In this document: positions 8,171 through 16,462 of the stretch, one piece after another | Layout of the letters: every line of letters starts with the position of its first letter | How positions within the stretch are numbered: the stretch's first letter is position 1 | Assembly: GCF_001570545.1 (NCBI RefSeq) | Contig: NZ_BBXD01000033.1 | Span: 1 to 33,010, forward strand | Source: Herbidospora mongoliensis | GTDB taxonomy: Bacteria > Actinomycetota > Actinomycetes > Streptosporangiales > Streptosporangiaceae | Direction of reading: 5' to 3' | DNA length: 33,010 bases | Position numbers and translations under genes: made by a program | Notes under the pieces: generated by a model | Databases searched by the model: none | The model's input: only the letters and a program-made list of their open reading frames with translations | What the model was told of the DNA's origin: nothing

Positions 8171-8208
8171 CTTGAAGCGCGCCAGACAAATGTTGTCCGG
8201 CGCAGCGG

Positions 8209-8252
8209 TATTTGATAGCGGCACCCCTCTCTGACCTGGGCGCTATCAAATA
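8209..8252. repeat. Perfect 12-bp inverted repeat with 20-nt loop
   Basis: TATTTGATAGCG at 8209-8220 is matched exactly by its reverse complement CGCTATCAAATA at 8241-8252. It is AT-rich compared with its surroundings. No T-run follows. It could be an operator, a recombination or attachment site, or part of a lost mobile-element end. The rest of 8123-8404 contains the transposon-end repeats and nothing else I can identify. Confidence 0.7.
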
Positions 8253-8404
8253 GACGGATATCGAAGCAGCCCGGGCGTCGACGAGCTCGGCTTGGGCGCT
8301 GCTCCGGCCGTCTCTCCCGGCATCCGTGAATAACTGGGATTATGTGGGCCTGATTCGTGCCGGTTCGTCCTGCTCTCCGGGTCAGTCGGCGTCCGGCGCC
8401 CGAG

Positions 8405-8747
8405 CTACCGGCGCAGCGCCGCGACCTGCTGGCCGGTGAGCCCCACGACGTGTTCCTCGCCCCGGGTGTCGAGCTCCAGCCCGCAGATCAGCACCGGCCC
8501 CCGGTAGTCCGTCCACGGGTCGCCGCTCACCTCAGCCGCCAGCGCCGAGGCCGGCGCGTTGACCAGCCGCCATTCCGGCCCTGTGCCCGCCCACAGGTTC
8601 CAGGCCCCGCTCGATGGCCACCCGGACGGCCTGGCCGCCGGGGTTCGTGCCGGTCAGCGTGGCGATCATCGCGGCGCGGTCGGCCGGATCGCGCGGCAGC
8701 TCGACCGTCCGCGAGATGCCGTCCGGGTCGATGACGAGACCGATCAT
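8405..8747 (-). pseudogene. DUF3846-like protein, frameshifted
   Basis: The first part, from ATG 8747, reads MIGLVIDPDGISRTVELP, then IATLTG, typical of the start of DUF3846-type phage/plasmid-associated small proteins. After about 50 codons this frame degenerates. The next frame takes over with EWRLVNAPASALAAEV, YRGPVLICGLEL and the family-like end VVGLTGQQVAALRR, stopping at TAG 8407-8405. The total of 343 nt is not a multiple of three, so a one-base frameshift lies near 8585-8600; the middle of the domain also seems shortened. Function is unknown. A sequencing error or two overlapping genes are alternatives. Confidence 0.5.
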
Positions 8748-8895
8748 GAGCGCTCCGTGCCGGGGGCCGGTTCCAGGAATCGGACCGGCCGCGAGGCCGC
8801 CGGGTCCGCGCCCATCATCCCCCGGGAGGCCCCCGGCGCGGTGATCTTGTACGTGAACGGACGTCAATCACAACGCAGTCCCACAACTGTTCGCT

Positions 8896-9690
8896 TCAGG
8901 TGACGCGAAAGACCGGCCAGCCGATCTCGGTGCGCCACGCTGCGGGATCGCTTGTGTCACGAGGGCCGACGACGTAGACCTCCCGCACCGGCCCGGCCAC
9001 CGACATCGCGTTCTCCACCACCCAGGTCCCGAGTGCGCCGTACGTGACCTCGATGCCGTCGTGCTCGCCGACGTGGGTGGTGACGGCCAGTTCCGCGGCC
9101 GGGAGAGTTGCGGGGTGCACGCGTCCGGTGCGAGGTGGCGCAGCGGTCGGTAGGTAGACGAGCGCGTGACCGCGCTCTTGTTCGAAGAGGGCGTTGTCGT
9201 AGCAGCCGCCCGGCGGTCCGGTCGCGGCGGCGCCGACGGCCGCCTCCAGTTCGGCCATCGCGCCTGCGTACCAGGTCGCGACGTCACGACCTCTGACTAC
9301 GGCCTCCACCGCCGCGACGGTCCGGGCGGGCTGCGCACGCAGCTCGACGTCGATCGGCGCGGGGTCGGGCCGGAGCAGGCGCCGCAGCGCCACGACTGCG
9401 GCCCTGGTGCGGTCGAGCTCGTCCTCGAGGCGTTGCAGGTGGTCCGCGACCAGGGCCGCCCGGACACCGGGGTCGGGGGTCCGCAGGATTCGCTGAACAT
9501 CGCTCAGGGGGACGTCGAGTTCGCGGAGCCGGTGGATGACCTGCGCGGTCGGGATCTGGTCGACGCCGTAGTAGCGGTAACCGGTGATCTCGTCCACCAC
9601 GGCGGGTTCCAGCAGGGCCGCCTCGTGATACCGACGCAGTGTCCGCACGCTCAAGTGGGTCAGCCGCGAGAACTCCCCGATGGTCAGCAC
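8896..9690 (-). CDS. MerR-family regulator with GyrI-like effector domain
   Basis: Residues 1-70 are a MerR winged helix (LTIGEFSRLTHLSVRTLRRYH, then ITGYRYYGVDQI). A dimerisation helix follows near 75-115 (VADHLQRLEDELDRTRAAV). Residues about 120-264 form a GyrI/Bac_rhamnosid-like effector-binding domain as in BmrR/TipA-type drug sensors. Starts are GTG 9690 or GTG 9696. The 9690 start coincides with the expected transcription start of a -10 CAGAAT (9702-9697), which suggests a leaderless mRNA; no Shine-Dalgarno is visible. It is divergent from the SnoaL/SDR/hydrolase genes, with the dyad at 9701-9727 between. It probably senses a small ligand and activates one or both directions. Confidence 0.88.
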   Translation of the reverse strand: MLTIGEFSRLTHLSVRTLRRYHEAALLEPAVVDEITGYRYYGVDQIPTAQVIHRLRELDVPLSDVQRILRTPDPGVRAALVADHLQRLEDELDRTRAAVVALRRLLRPDPAPIDVELRAQPARTVAAVEAVVRGRDVATWYAGAMAELEAAVGAAATGPPGGCYDNALFEQERGHALVYLPTAAPPRTGRVHPATLPAAELAVTTHVGEHDGIEVTYGALGTWVVENAMSVAGPVREVYVVGPRDTSDPAAWRTEIGWPVFRVT

Positions 9691-9696
9691 CCCCAC

Positions 9697-9727
9697 ATTC
9701 TGGACTCTCTCCCAGGGGGAGAGTCCA
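9697..9727 (-). promoter_or_regulatory. MerR-type operator and promoter, 19-bp spacer
   Basis: The perfect dyad TGGACTCTC (9701-9709) and GAGAGTCCA (9719-9727) is separated by 9 bp. On the minus strand -35 TGGACT (9727-9722) and -10 CAGAAT (9702-9697) are 19 bp apart, and the dyad fills the spacer. This over-long spacer with an internal dyad is the hallmark of promoters activated by MerR proteins through DNA untwisting. It sits directly in front of the merR-like gene, so autoregulation is likely, and 42 bp from the divergent SnoaL gene. Confidence 0.75.
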
Positions 9728-9768
9728 CGGCTTGACCTTCCCGCTCCGTGAGGTCGCACGGTGGGCTC

Positions 9769-10131
9769 ATGACACAGCACACCGATCTTCCGTCCGATCT
9801 GCTCCCGACCACCGTGCGCGAGTTCTTCGCCGCCCATGTCGTCCACGACGCCGACACCGCCTCGTCGTTCCTCACCGAGGACGCGGTGGTCGTCGACCAG
9901 GGCGAGACCTTCCGCGGCCGGGAAGAGGTCCACGCGTTCCTGCGGGACGCCGGGTCCGAGTTCGAGTACACGACCGAACAGATCGGCGCTCGCCGCGTCG
10001 ATGACGCCCACTGGGTGGTGACCGTGCGGCTCGAGGGCACCTTCCCGGGTGGCGTCGCCGAACTCGACTACCGGTTCGCGTTGCGGGATGGCCTCGTCGC
10101 CGAACTCGTTATCGCCAACCACACAGCCTGA
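9769..10131 (+). CDS. SnoaL-like / NTF2-fold small protein
   Basis: This 120-residue protein from ATG 9769 has the SnoaL-like polyketide-cyclase/NTF2 fold: an N-terminal helix ([21 protein letters not shown]), the ED(A/V)[15 protein letters not shown] signature, and a beta-sheet ending in [20 protein letters not shown]. Such proteins isomerise or bind small hydrophobic molecules. It is the first gene of a likely plus-strand unit with the SDR (38 bp gap) and perhaps the hydrolase, controlled by the divergent MerR. The substrate cannot be told from sequence. Confidence 0.82.
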   Translation: MTQHTDLPSDLLPTTVREFFAAHVVHDADTASSFLTEDAVVVDQGETFRGREEVHAFLRDAGSEFEYTTEQIGARRVDDAHWVVTVRLEGTFPGGVAELDYRFALRDGLVAELVIANHTA

Positions 10132-10169
10132 CCGAATCCGCGCTACGTCGATCTTCAGTGGAGAGAGAA

Positions 10170-10958
10170 ATGTCTAGTTCAGATCGCGATCGTCTCGACG
10201 GTCGCCGGGCGCTGGTCACGGGCGGTTCGAAGGGCTCGGGCAAGGCCGTCGTGGAGAGGCTCCGAGAAATGGGTGCCGACGTATACGTGACGGCGCGAAC
10301 GATGCCCGACGGGTACGAGCACCCCGACCGATTCATCGAAGCGGACGTGACGACGATCGAGGGCACCGATGCCGTGGCCGCTCGAATCGGTGAGGCAGGC
10401 GGCGCACTCGACATCCTGGTGCACGTCGTCGGAGGTGCGTCGACGCCGGCCGGTGGGTTCGCGGTCATCACCGATGACCAGTGGTTCACCGAGTTGAACC
10501 TCAACTTCCTGGGAGCGGTGCGGCTCGATCGAGCTCTTCTCCCGGCGGTGATCGAGTCTGGGGCGGGCGTGGTGCTGCACTTCACCTCGATCCAGCGTGA
10601 ACTACCCCAGTACGACGCGTCCCTGGCGTACGCGGCAGCGAAGGCTGCTCTGCGCACCTACAGCAAGGGACTTGCCAACGAGCTCGCGCCGCGCGGCGTG
10701 CGGGTCAACGCGATCAGCCCCGGCGGGATCGAGACCGAAGCCTACGAACGATTCGTGGACCGGATCGCCGAGGGCAACGGACTCACGCGTGAAGCGGCCA
10801 AGCAGACCATCTACGACTCCCTGGGAGGAGTACCCCTGGGGCGATTCGCGAACACCGAGGAAATCGCGGACCTGGTCGGGTTCCTGGTGTCGGACCGCGC
10901 CTCGGCGATCGTGGGCGCCGAGTACGTGATCGACGGCGGGACTGTTCCGACCGTCTGA
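10170..10958 (+). CDS. SDR-family oxidoreductase
   Basis: The 262-residue classical short-chain dehydrogenase starts at ATG 10170, eight bases after a GGAGAGAG ribosome-binding site. It shows the nucleotide-binding motif TGGSKGSGK (residues about 16-24, TGxxxGxG), the ADV motif for the adenine ring, the VHVVGG segment in place of NNAG, catalytic Ser in LHFTSIQ, catalytic YAAAK, and the PGGIETEAY loop. The C-terminus (GAEYVIDGG) is standard. NAD(P)H-dependent oxidation or reduction of an alcohol/ketone is expected. It lies between the SnoaL-like and hydrolase genes, consistent with stepwise modification of one substrate. Confidence 0.9.
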   Translation: MSSSDRDRLDGRRALVTGGSKGSGKAVVERLREMGADVYVTARTMPDGYEHPDRFIEADVTTIEGTDAVAARIGEAGGALDILVHVVGGASTPAGGFAVITDDQWFTELNLNFLGAVRLDRALLPAVIESGAGVVLHFTSIQRELPQYDASLAYAAAKAALRTYSKGLANELAPRGVRVNAISPGGIETEAYERFVDRIAEGNGLTREAAKQTIYDSLGGVPLGRFANTEEIADLVGFLVSDRASAIVGAEYVIDGGTVPTV

Positions 10959-11147
10959 GCCAGGAGGCGGTTCCGAGCAGCCACTCGCTAACGGTTCGAT
11001 CCGGCTGCCGAACCCCTCCTGCGCAAGCAGAACTCGAACGCTCACCTCGGCCTGCCAGTTGGCGGGCCGCATCCACCACCTGACACATATCGATCACCTA
11101 TGACCTGGGGCAGGCAGACATCCGGTCTCTTGCCGCAAGGAGAACAT

Positions 11148-12170
11148 ATGACTGCGCAAGTCACGGACCAGTCCTCCACCCAGCCGGTCGGACCGCCACC
11201 ACCCTTCGATCCGGAGCTCGCTCCTGTCGTTGAGATGCTGACCGGCCTGCGCCCTCCCGACGCGTACCGTTCGGACAACATCGTCGAGATGCGCAAGCCC
11301 GTCCCCGGGGTGGAGACCCCGACCGACGAGATCCTCTCGCGCGGTGGCGCCTACAGCGTGCAGGAGCGGGCGATGCCAGGGCCGGACGGGGACCCGGACA
11401 TCTCGCTGCTGATCTGTCTCCCGAAGCACGCGGCGACCCCGACTCCGGCGATCTACCACGTCCACGGAGGCGGCATGATCGTCGGAGACAACCGGTTCGG
11501 CCTGGTCGAGATGCTGAACCTGGCCGAACCGATGGGCATGGCGGTGGTCTCGGTCGAGTACCGGCTCGCACCCGAGACACCCCACCCCGGTCCCGTCGAG
11601 GACTGCTACGCGGGCCTGGTGTGGGTGTCGGATCACGCCCACGAGCTCAACATCGACCCTGAGCGCATCGTCATCGGCGGTGCGAGCGCCGGCGGCGGCC
11701 TCGCGGCGGCTGTCACCCTGATGGCACGCGACCGCAACGGCCCGGCCATCCTGGCCCAACTGCTCCTGTCGCCGATGCTGGACGACCGCAACGATTCGCC
11801 CTCCGCTCAGCAGATGCGCGGCCTCGGCATCTGGGACAGCTCCTCGAACGAGACCGGGTGGAACGCGCTCCTCGGCGACGGCGTTCGCGGAGGACCGGAC
11901 GTGTCTTCGTACGCCGCGCCTTCCCGCGCCGCAAACCTCTCCGGCCTGCCCTCCACGTTCGTCGACGTCGGGTCGGCCGAAACGTTCCGGGACGAGGACG
12001 TCGCCTACGCCAGCCGCATGTGGCAGGCGGGCGGCAACGTCGAACTGCACGTCTGGCCCGGCGGGTTCCACGGGTTCGACGTCGTGGTTCCCCATGCCGT
12101 GCTCTCGCAGGACGCCATCGCGGCTCGAGCGGCATGGCTGCGCCGTCAACTGGGGCGTACTCCCCGGTGA
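11148..12170 (+). CDS. HSL-type alpha/beta hydrolase (esterase, lipase GDXG family)
   Basis: The 340-residue protein starts at ATG 11148 behind a clear AAGGAG site. It carries the oxyanion motif HVHGGG (about residue 104), the nucleophile motif GGASAGGG with Ser180, a probable acid in GSAETFRDED (Glu where most members have Asp) and the catalytic His in PGGFHGFD. This is the hormone-sensitive-lipase (family IV) layout for carboxylesters with short acyl chains. The gap to the SDR gene is about 190 bp, with nothing recognisable in it, so it may have its own promoter. It probably acts in the same small-molecule unit. Confidence 0.9.
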   Translation: MTAQVTDQSSTQPVGPPPPFDPELAPVVEMLTGLRPPDAYRSDNIVEMRKPVPGVETPTDEILSRGGAYSVQERAMPGPDGDPDISLLICLPKHAATPTPAIYHVHGGGMIVGDNRFGLVEMLNLAEPMGMAVVSVEYRLAPETPHPGPVEDCYAGLVWVSDHAHELNIDPERIVIGGASAGGGLAAAVTLMARDRNGPAILAQLLLSPMLDDRNDSPSAQQMRGLGIWDSSSNETGWNALLGDGVRGGPDVSSYAAPSRAANLSGLPSTFVDVGSAETFRDEDVAYASRMWQAGGNVELHVWPGGFHGFDVVVPHAVLSQDAIAARAAWLRRQLGRTPR

Positions 12171-12187
12171 GGCGCTGAGCTGGGCGC

Positions 12188-12295
12188 GTGACCCGTGATC
12201 AGGTGTTGTCGGACCAGACGTGGGAGCGGATCGCGCCGTTGTTGCCGACGCAGTGGGGCAACGGCCGCCCGTTTCGTGATCACCGACCTCGATGA
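12188..12295 (+). pseudogene. IS5-family transposase, N-terminal remnant
   Basis: GTG 12188 begins 35 codons reading LSDQTWERIAPLLP, then GRPFRDHRP, which is the conserved N-terminus of IS5-type transposases (LSDxxWxxIxPLLP..GRPxxDHR). The frame stops at TGA 12293-12295; the catalytic core is missing and no terminal repeat is visible upstream. It is a decayed fragment in the same orientation as the IS5-like C-terminal fragment near 32.2 kb. Confidence 0.75.
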
Positions 12296-12669
12296 CTCAG
12301 GTCTTGGTCGAGTTGGGTGAACAACTCATCTTCGCGGCGTTTTCCACCTGATCATCCTTTTCGTTTGGCCGTGGGGGTGGCACGGTCACTCCTTTCGTGC
12401 TCGGCGGTGCGTCTTGATGCTGGTCAGCGGCTCTGGCCACCACCCCGATCCATCTGGCCATCTGGTGGATCACCCACCGCTGACCCCACCCTGAGCCCGG
12501 CTCCCGTGACGCCCGCGGGGGCCAGCCAGGCCTTGATCCGCTTCGACCCAACACCGGTCGCGTGCGTGATCGCCACCGAACCGCCCTCATAACCCGAGCC
12601 GAAACCGGGCTTATGATGGAAGATCAATAGGAGATTCGTCCCCCAATGGGGGATTGTCGTCCCAGGCTG
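12296..12669. other. Degenerate stretch without a convincing gene
   Basis: Open frames exist on both strands, for example a minus-strand frame with HQMARWIGVVARAADQHQD, but none has a clear start, site or family. It lies between the IS5 fragment and the hydrolase relic, so it is probably mobile-element debris. Confidence 0.4.
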
Positions 12670-12867
12670 TGGATCGCTCGCCGGCCTCGCCCTCACCGAT
12701 CTTCACCAGATCCGCCTCGCCCGCGACAACCAGGCGCTCCCCGCCGAGGCGCAGCGGTTCATGGCAGAGCGGGCGGAGTCGCAGGTCCGCAAGGTCGGCA
12801 CGAGCACGTCGCGATGATCTCCGACCCGGGTGCGGCGGCCGATCTGATCAAGCGCGCCGCGCGCTGA
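12670..12867 (+). pseudogene. Alpha/beta hydrolase C-terminal remnant, frameshifted
   Basis: The frame reads GSLAGLALTDLHQ, then NQALPAEAQRFMAERA, and after a one-base frameshift near 12805 HVAMISDPGAAADLIKRAAR to TGA 12865-12867. In intact alpha/beta hydrolases of this group the sequence is D-x-x-(I/L)PPxAQxxMAxRA..SHxxMxSxPxxVxxLI, with the catalytic His at the frameshift junction (SH-VAM). Restoring one C gives that motif. Only the last 65 codons remain, so it is a dead fragment. Confidence 0.6.
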
Positions 12868-12969
12868 GCCATTCCATAACGGTTTACTCATTCGATGACC
12901 AATGGCTGACACGATGTGACAGCCCGGGATTCCGTTACCGAGCAATGATCGTTTCGCCCGGACATCAAG

Positions 12970-13009
12970 AAGAGCCCTTCACCGGCATCAGCGCTGGTGA
13001 GGGCTCTTT
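12970..13009 (+). terminator. Intrinsic terminator
   Basis: AAGAGCCCTTCACC at 12970-12983 pairs with GGTGAGGGCTCTT at 12996-13008, leaving one bulged base, with a 12-nt loop and a T-run on the plus strand. It isolates the following VWA gene from transcription coming from the left. The rest of 12868-13158 shows no gene. Confidence 0.8.
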
Positions 13010-13158
13010 TGATTGGCGCTCCCACAGGGTTGTCGCATCCGGCGTTTCCGGCGCCTATTCGAGCCAGTTCCATCATTCACCCCGAAACTGGCACGGTCAT
13101 TCTCTACGCTCTGTCCGCAGCGTATCGAGTGCACGGATGGCAAGGGGCAACGGAAGCG

Positions 13159-15099
13159 ATGAGTCCTTCAGGCGATTCAGAGCCTGCCGATAGCCCGGCG
13201 GATCGCGCCGACTCCCGTCCGGGGCCTTTCGATCTCGCGAACGTGATAGCCGCGATCGGGATCATCCCCGTGCTGGCTTCCGCGCTGACCGACCCCCACA
13301 CCCTGACGGACTGGTTCGTGTGGGGGGCCATCGTCCTCATCATCGGTGGCACGGTCGTCCAGAAGCTGCGGAATCGTCGCGCACCGACTCGGGGCACCCG
13401 CCGCCAATCCCGGTGGCGGCCACGTGCCGGCGGCAGGCTGGCCGCCTTCTCCCGACGGCTGCGCGCTGCGTTGCGGATGGCCGCGGCGGGAATCGTGACC
13501 GGGGGAATCGTGCTCGCGGCGCAGGAGGTATGGCCCGTCGTCTGGGGTTATACCGAGGCGCATTTCGAGCAGTGTCCGATGCCCCGGCAAATCGTCCTCA
13601 GCGTGCCGTCGTACGACGTTGAGGACTTCCGCTTCTCGGTGGGCAAGTTCACGCAGGGTCGGGCCACGAATCACTGCGTCCAGGAACAGATAGAAGTCGT
13701 CGCTTCGCCACCCATCGCCGACCTCGCGGCCGCGTTGAAGAACGATTGGCATACACAGGATGACAAAAGGTTGATCGGCCCACGCCCCGATCTGATCGTC
13801 GTCGAGAGCCAGGCCATCGCGAACATGATCGGCGCCGAAATGCGCCGGGGCTTCGTCGAGGACCTCGGCCTGATCGCGCGCGTGGATATCGCGGTGGGAA
13901 TTCCCATGACCCTGCACAACCGGATTGAGAAGCAGCCCGGAGGAGTCTCGCTCGATTCGGTTCTCAGGTTCTTCGCGGAGAAAGACCAGAACTTCGCCAG
14001 GACGGATCCGCTGATCACCGGAATTGGGCTGATGGCGACGACCGCCCTGGCCGGGCACGGAATCTTTCCCGACCTCAGCTCTGCGGAAGACAAGATGAGA
14101 CAGCTCCCAGAGGAGATGGGCGACGCCTTCTGGAAGACTCAGTCGGATCCCGCTTCTCTGCTGTGCAACCTGCAGAACGACACGGAAAACCCGCTGCTCG
14201 GCTCGGCGTTCCTGCTGCCCCGCCACCTGATGGAGGAATACGTCACCCGGACCGGCCAATTCTGCAGGAAAGGCGAAGAGGCCCGCGGCCAGCTGTGGAT
14301 TCCGGATATCGCGCCACTGACCACACTCGACTATCGGGCGGCCCGGCTGGCCTGGCCTGATCGCGACAGCACCGCCCGGAGCACGACGGTCCGCGAGCTG
14401 GCCGAGTGGCTGAGATCAGAGAACGGCGCCCCCTGGAGCGGGCTGCACCCCGACCCGGACACCTCCCGGCGGCCGGCCACCCCCACTCCGATGGCCCAGT
14501 CCGCGACGAGCGACGCGCTGACCCGGACGCTCCAAGTGATCAGGGCAAAGGAACAGCGGCTGGACATCGCCATGGTGCTCGACGGGTCGGGGTCTATGCA
14601 GAAGCACCTGGCGGTGACGGTGGAGTCGGTCAAAAGGATCACCGACACCCTCCGGCCCACCGACAAGGTCTCGCTGGACATCGCGCGCCGGGCGTCACCG
14701 GAAGCGACGGCGTCGCGCTACAACGCCTACCCTCTCGACACCGTCGGCGCACAGGGCGACCAGGTGGTCGGATATCTGAGTCAGTGGACGCCCCGCGGCT
14801 GGGACGTGGACGTGGACGCGACCATCGAGCTCGTCCAAAGACAGCAAATGCACGTCATGGTCATTATGACGGACACCGCCCCGGACAAGGCGGCCGATCT
14901 CCGCCGGATCGTCCCCGGTGTGATCGAGCACGTGAACGGACTATCGAGCAAGGTGGCGGTCCTCATCGTCAACGTCGGCAGTAGCGAGTGCCCGGCCGTC
15001 CTGCGCTTCGACCCCGGCCAAACCGCACGCCGAGTCTCCTGCGTTGAGTACGACTTCGACGTCACGGCGGCCCTGAATCACCTCCGGAAGTCCATATGA
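13159..15099 (+). CDS. Membrane-anchored solute-binding / von Willebrand factor A fusion protein
   Basis: This 646-residue protein starts at ATG 13159; the frame extends upstream but that part overlaps the terminator. Three hydrophobic segments lie near residues 24-44 (VIAAIGIIPVLASAL), 52-70 and 106-130, followed by a large outside part. Residues about 145-430 have the layout of an extracellular solute-binding domain (PRQIVLSVPSYDVEDF, later PLITGIGLMATTALAGHGI and the ARLAWPD end). Residues about 465-646 are a VWA domain with an intact MIDAS start, MVLDGSGSMQKH (DxSxS) near 475, and MVIMTDTAPD near 570. Binding and metal-dependent adhesion would be joined on the cell surface. Its stop overlaps the next start (ATGA), so the two are coupled. 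Confidence 0.85.
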   Translation: MSPSGDSEPADSPADRADSRPGPFDLANVIAAIGIIPVLASALTDPHTLTDWFVWGAIVLIIGGTVVQKLRNRRAPTRGTRRQSRWRPRAGGRLAAFSRRLRAALRMAAAGIVTGGIVLAAQEVWPVVWGYTEAHFEQCPMPRQIVLSVPSYDVEDFRFSVGKFTQGRATNHCVQEQIEVVASPPIADLAAALKNDWHTQDDKRLIGPRPDLIVVESQAIANMIGAEMRRGFVEDLGLIARVDIAVGIPMTLHNRIEKQPGGVSLDSVLRFFAEKDQNFARTDPLITGIGLMATTALAGHGIFPDLSSAEDKMRQLPEEMGDAFWKTQSDPASLLCNLQNDTENPLLGSAFLLPRHLMEEYVTRTGQFCRKGEEARGQLWIPDIAPLTTLDYRAARLAWPDRDSTARSTTVRELAEWLRSENGAPWSGLHPDPDTSRRPATPTPMAQSATSDALTRTLQVIRAKEQRLDIAMVLDGSGSMQKHLAVTVESVKRITDTLRPTDKVSLDIARRASPEATASRYNAYPLDTVGAQGDQVVGYLSQWTPRGWDVDVDATIELVQRQQMHVMVIMTDTAPDKAADLRRIVPGVIEHVNGLSSKVAVLIVNVGSSECPAVLRFDPGQTARRVSCVEYDFDVTAALNHLRKSI

Positions 15100-16457
15100 C
15101 CCGCCGCAGGCCGCTGGCCTGGACACCCTTCGTCATCGGTCTCGTGGCGACCCTCGCCTTCGGCCCGGTGAGGTCGATGCTGGATCCGGCCCCCGTCACG
15201 GACTGTCCGGGCAACGACAAGGAGATCACCGTCGGCGCGGGCTACGACGACAGCATGGATCGCTCCCAGCGGAACGCGGTCAACGAGTGGAAGGGGCTGG
15301 GCTACACGGCGAAGTACATCGAGATCTCCCGGGTCCCCGACGAGACCCGGGCCGAGATGGCCGCCAACGATCAAGATGGCGCCTGCCCGCTCGACGTCCA
15401 GATCCTCGACGAGGCGCACCTCCCCGAGTTCGTGGCCAGCGGCCACGCCTCCCCCGTGGAGCTGCCCCGCCCGGCCTCCGACTTCATGGCCAAGTCGGTC
15501 GCCGCCGGCCAGATCGACGGAACGCAGTACGGCGTCCCCCTCGCCGCCGACGTGCCGCTCACCTACTCGATCGGCCAGACCGACGACCTCATCGCGAGGC
15601 TCTGGGGCGGCGGCAACCACCCCGAGCCGCCGGGCCGGGCCCTGAGCCAGCTGAAGAACTACGAGGGCGGGATGGTCAACATCATCGAGGCGATCGGCCC
15701 CGAGCTCGTCAAGCTTCTCTCCGACCCGGGGGACATGCCTGATGGCGCCGAGCTGGAGAAGGTCGTCGGTCCCCAACTGGAATCGTGGCGGATGGCGGTG
15801 ATGAACGGCCTGATCGACGCCCGTTCACTGACTCACTCGGAGAGTGAAACGCTGCAGGCCTTCCGCAGCGCCCAGCAGTCCACCCCGACGGTCATGCGGC
15901 ACTGGCCTTCGGTCTTCCGCTCCCTCTGGGTCGACACCCGGTTCCGCGACCGCTACGGGAAACTCACCTTCACCTATCGGCCGCTGCCCCGGGGCGGTGT
16001 CCTCGGCGGTTCGGTGCTGGTGATCTCCCCGAATGCACGCAACCGGGCCGCCGCGGAGAACCTGGTCGCGCATCTGACGACACCGGAGACCCAGGCGAAG
16101 CTGTTCGCGTGCGGAAGCTTCGCGCCCGTGCTCCGCACCGCCTACGAGGTGAGCACGTATGAATCGCGTAACTACAAAGAGGCGCTCGGATGTCTGCTCG
16201 GCGACTCGACCCGGCCGGACAGCCTGATCGCGGAGTTCGACGACTTCGCACTGACGGTCCGCCGCGCCATGGACGACGCCCTGCTGCGCCCGCAGATCCC
16301 CTACTACAGCCGGCTGAGCGAGACGTTCCGCACCTGCGCGCTGACCGTCCTGACCTCGACCACCGCCCGCGACAGAAACTTCTACGACACGTTCGCCAAC
16401 CGCCTCCAGGCCGCGGCGGCGGGACGGCTGCCCAGCGAGGAATTCGACTGCGGCTGA
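15096..16457 (+). CDS. Membrane-anchored extracellular solute-binding protein without transporter
   Basis: The 453-residue protein starts at ATG 15096, overlapping the VWA gene's TGA by an ATGA. A single N-terminal helix (TPFVIGLVATLAFGPV) follows a basic stretch; there is no lipobox, so it is a helical anchor and not a lipoprotein. The outer part has ABC-sugar-binding features: KEITVGAGYD, LDVQILDEAHLPEFVASG, IDGTQYGVPLAADVPLTYS, and the late SVLVISPNARNRAAAENLV. No permease or ATPase gene is near, so it probably senses or binds rather than transports. With the VWA fusion it forms a two-gene surface unit. Stop codons of this gene and the convergent DUF1048 gene are 5 bp apart. Confidence 0.85.
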   Translation: MTRRRPLAWTPFVIGLVATLAFGPVRSMLDPAPVTDCPGNDKEITVGAGYDDSMDRSQRNAVNEWKGLGYTAKYIEISRVPDETRAEMAANDQDGACPLDVQILDEAHLPEFVASGHASPVELPRPASDFMAKSVAAGQIDGTQYGVPLAADVPLTYSIGQTDDLIARLWGGGNHPEPPGRALSQLKNYEGGMVNIIEAIGPELVKLLSDPGDMPDGAELEKVVGPQLESWRMAVMNGLIDARSLTHSESETLQAFRSAQQSTPTVMRHWPSVFRSLWVDTRFRDRYGKLTFTYRPLPRGGVLGGSVLVISPNARNRAAAENLVAHLTTPETQAKLFACGSFAPVLRTAYEVSTYESRNYKEALGCLLGDSTRPDSLIAEFDDFALTVRRAMDDALLRPQIPYYSRLSETFRTCALTVLTSTTARDRNFYDTFANRLQAAAAGRLPSEEFDCG

Positions 16458-16462
16458 GTTGA

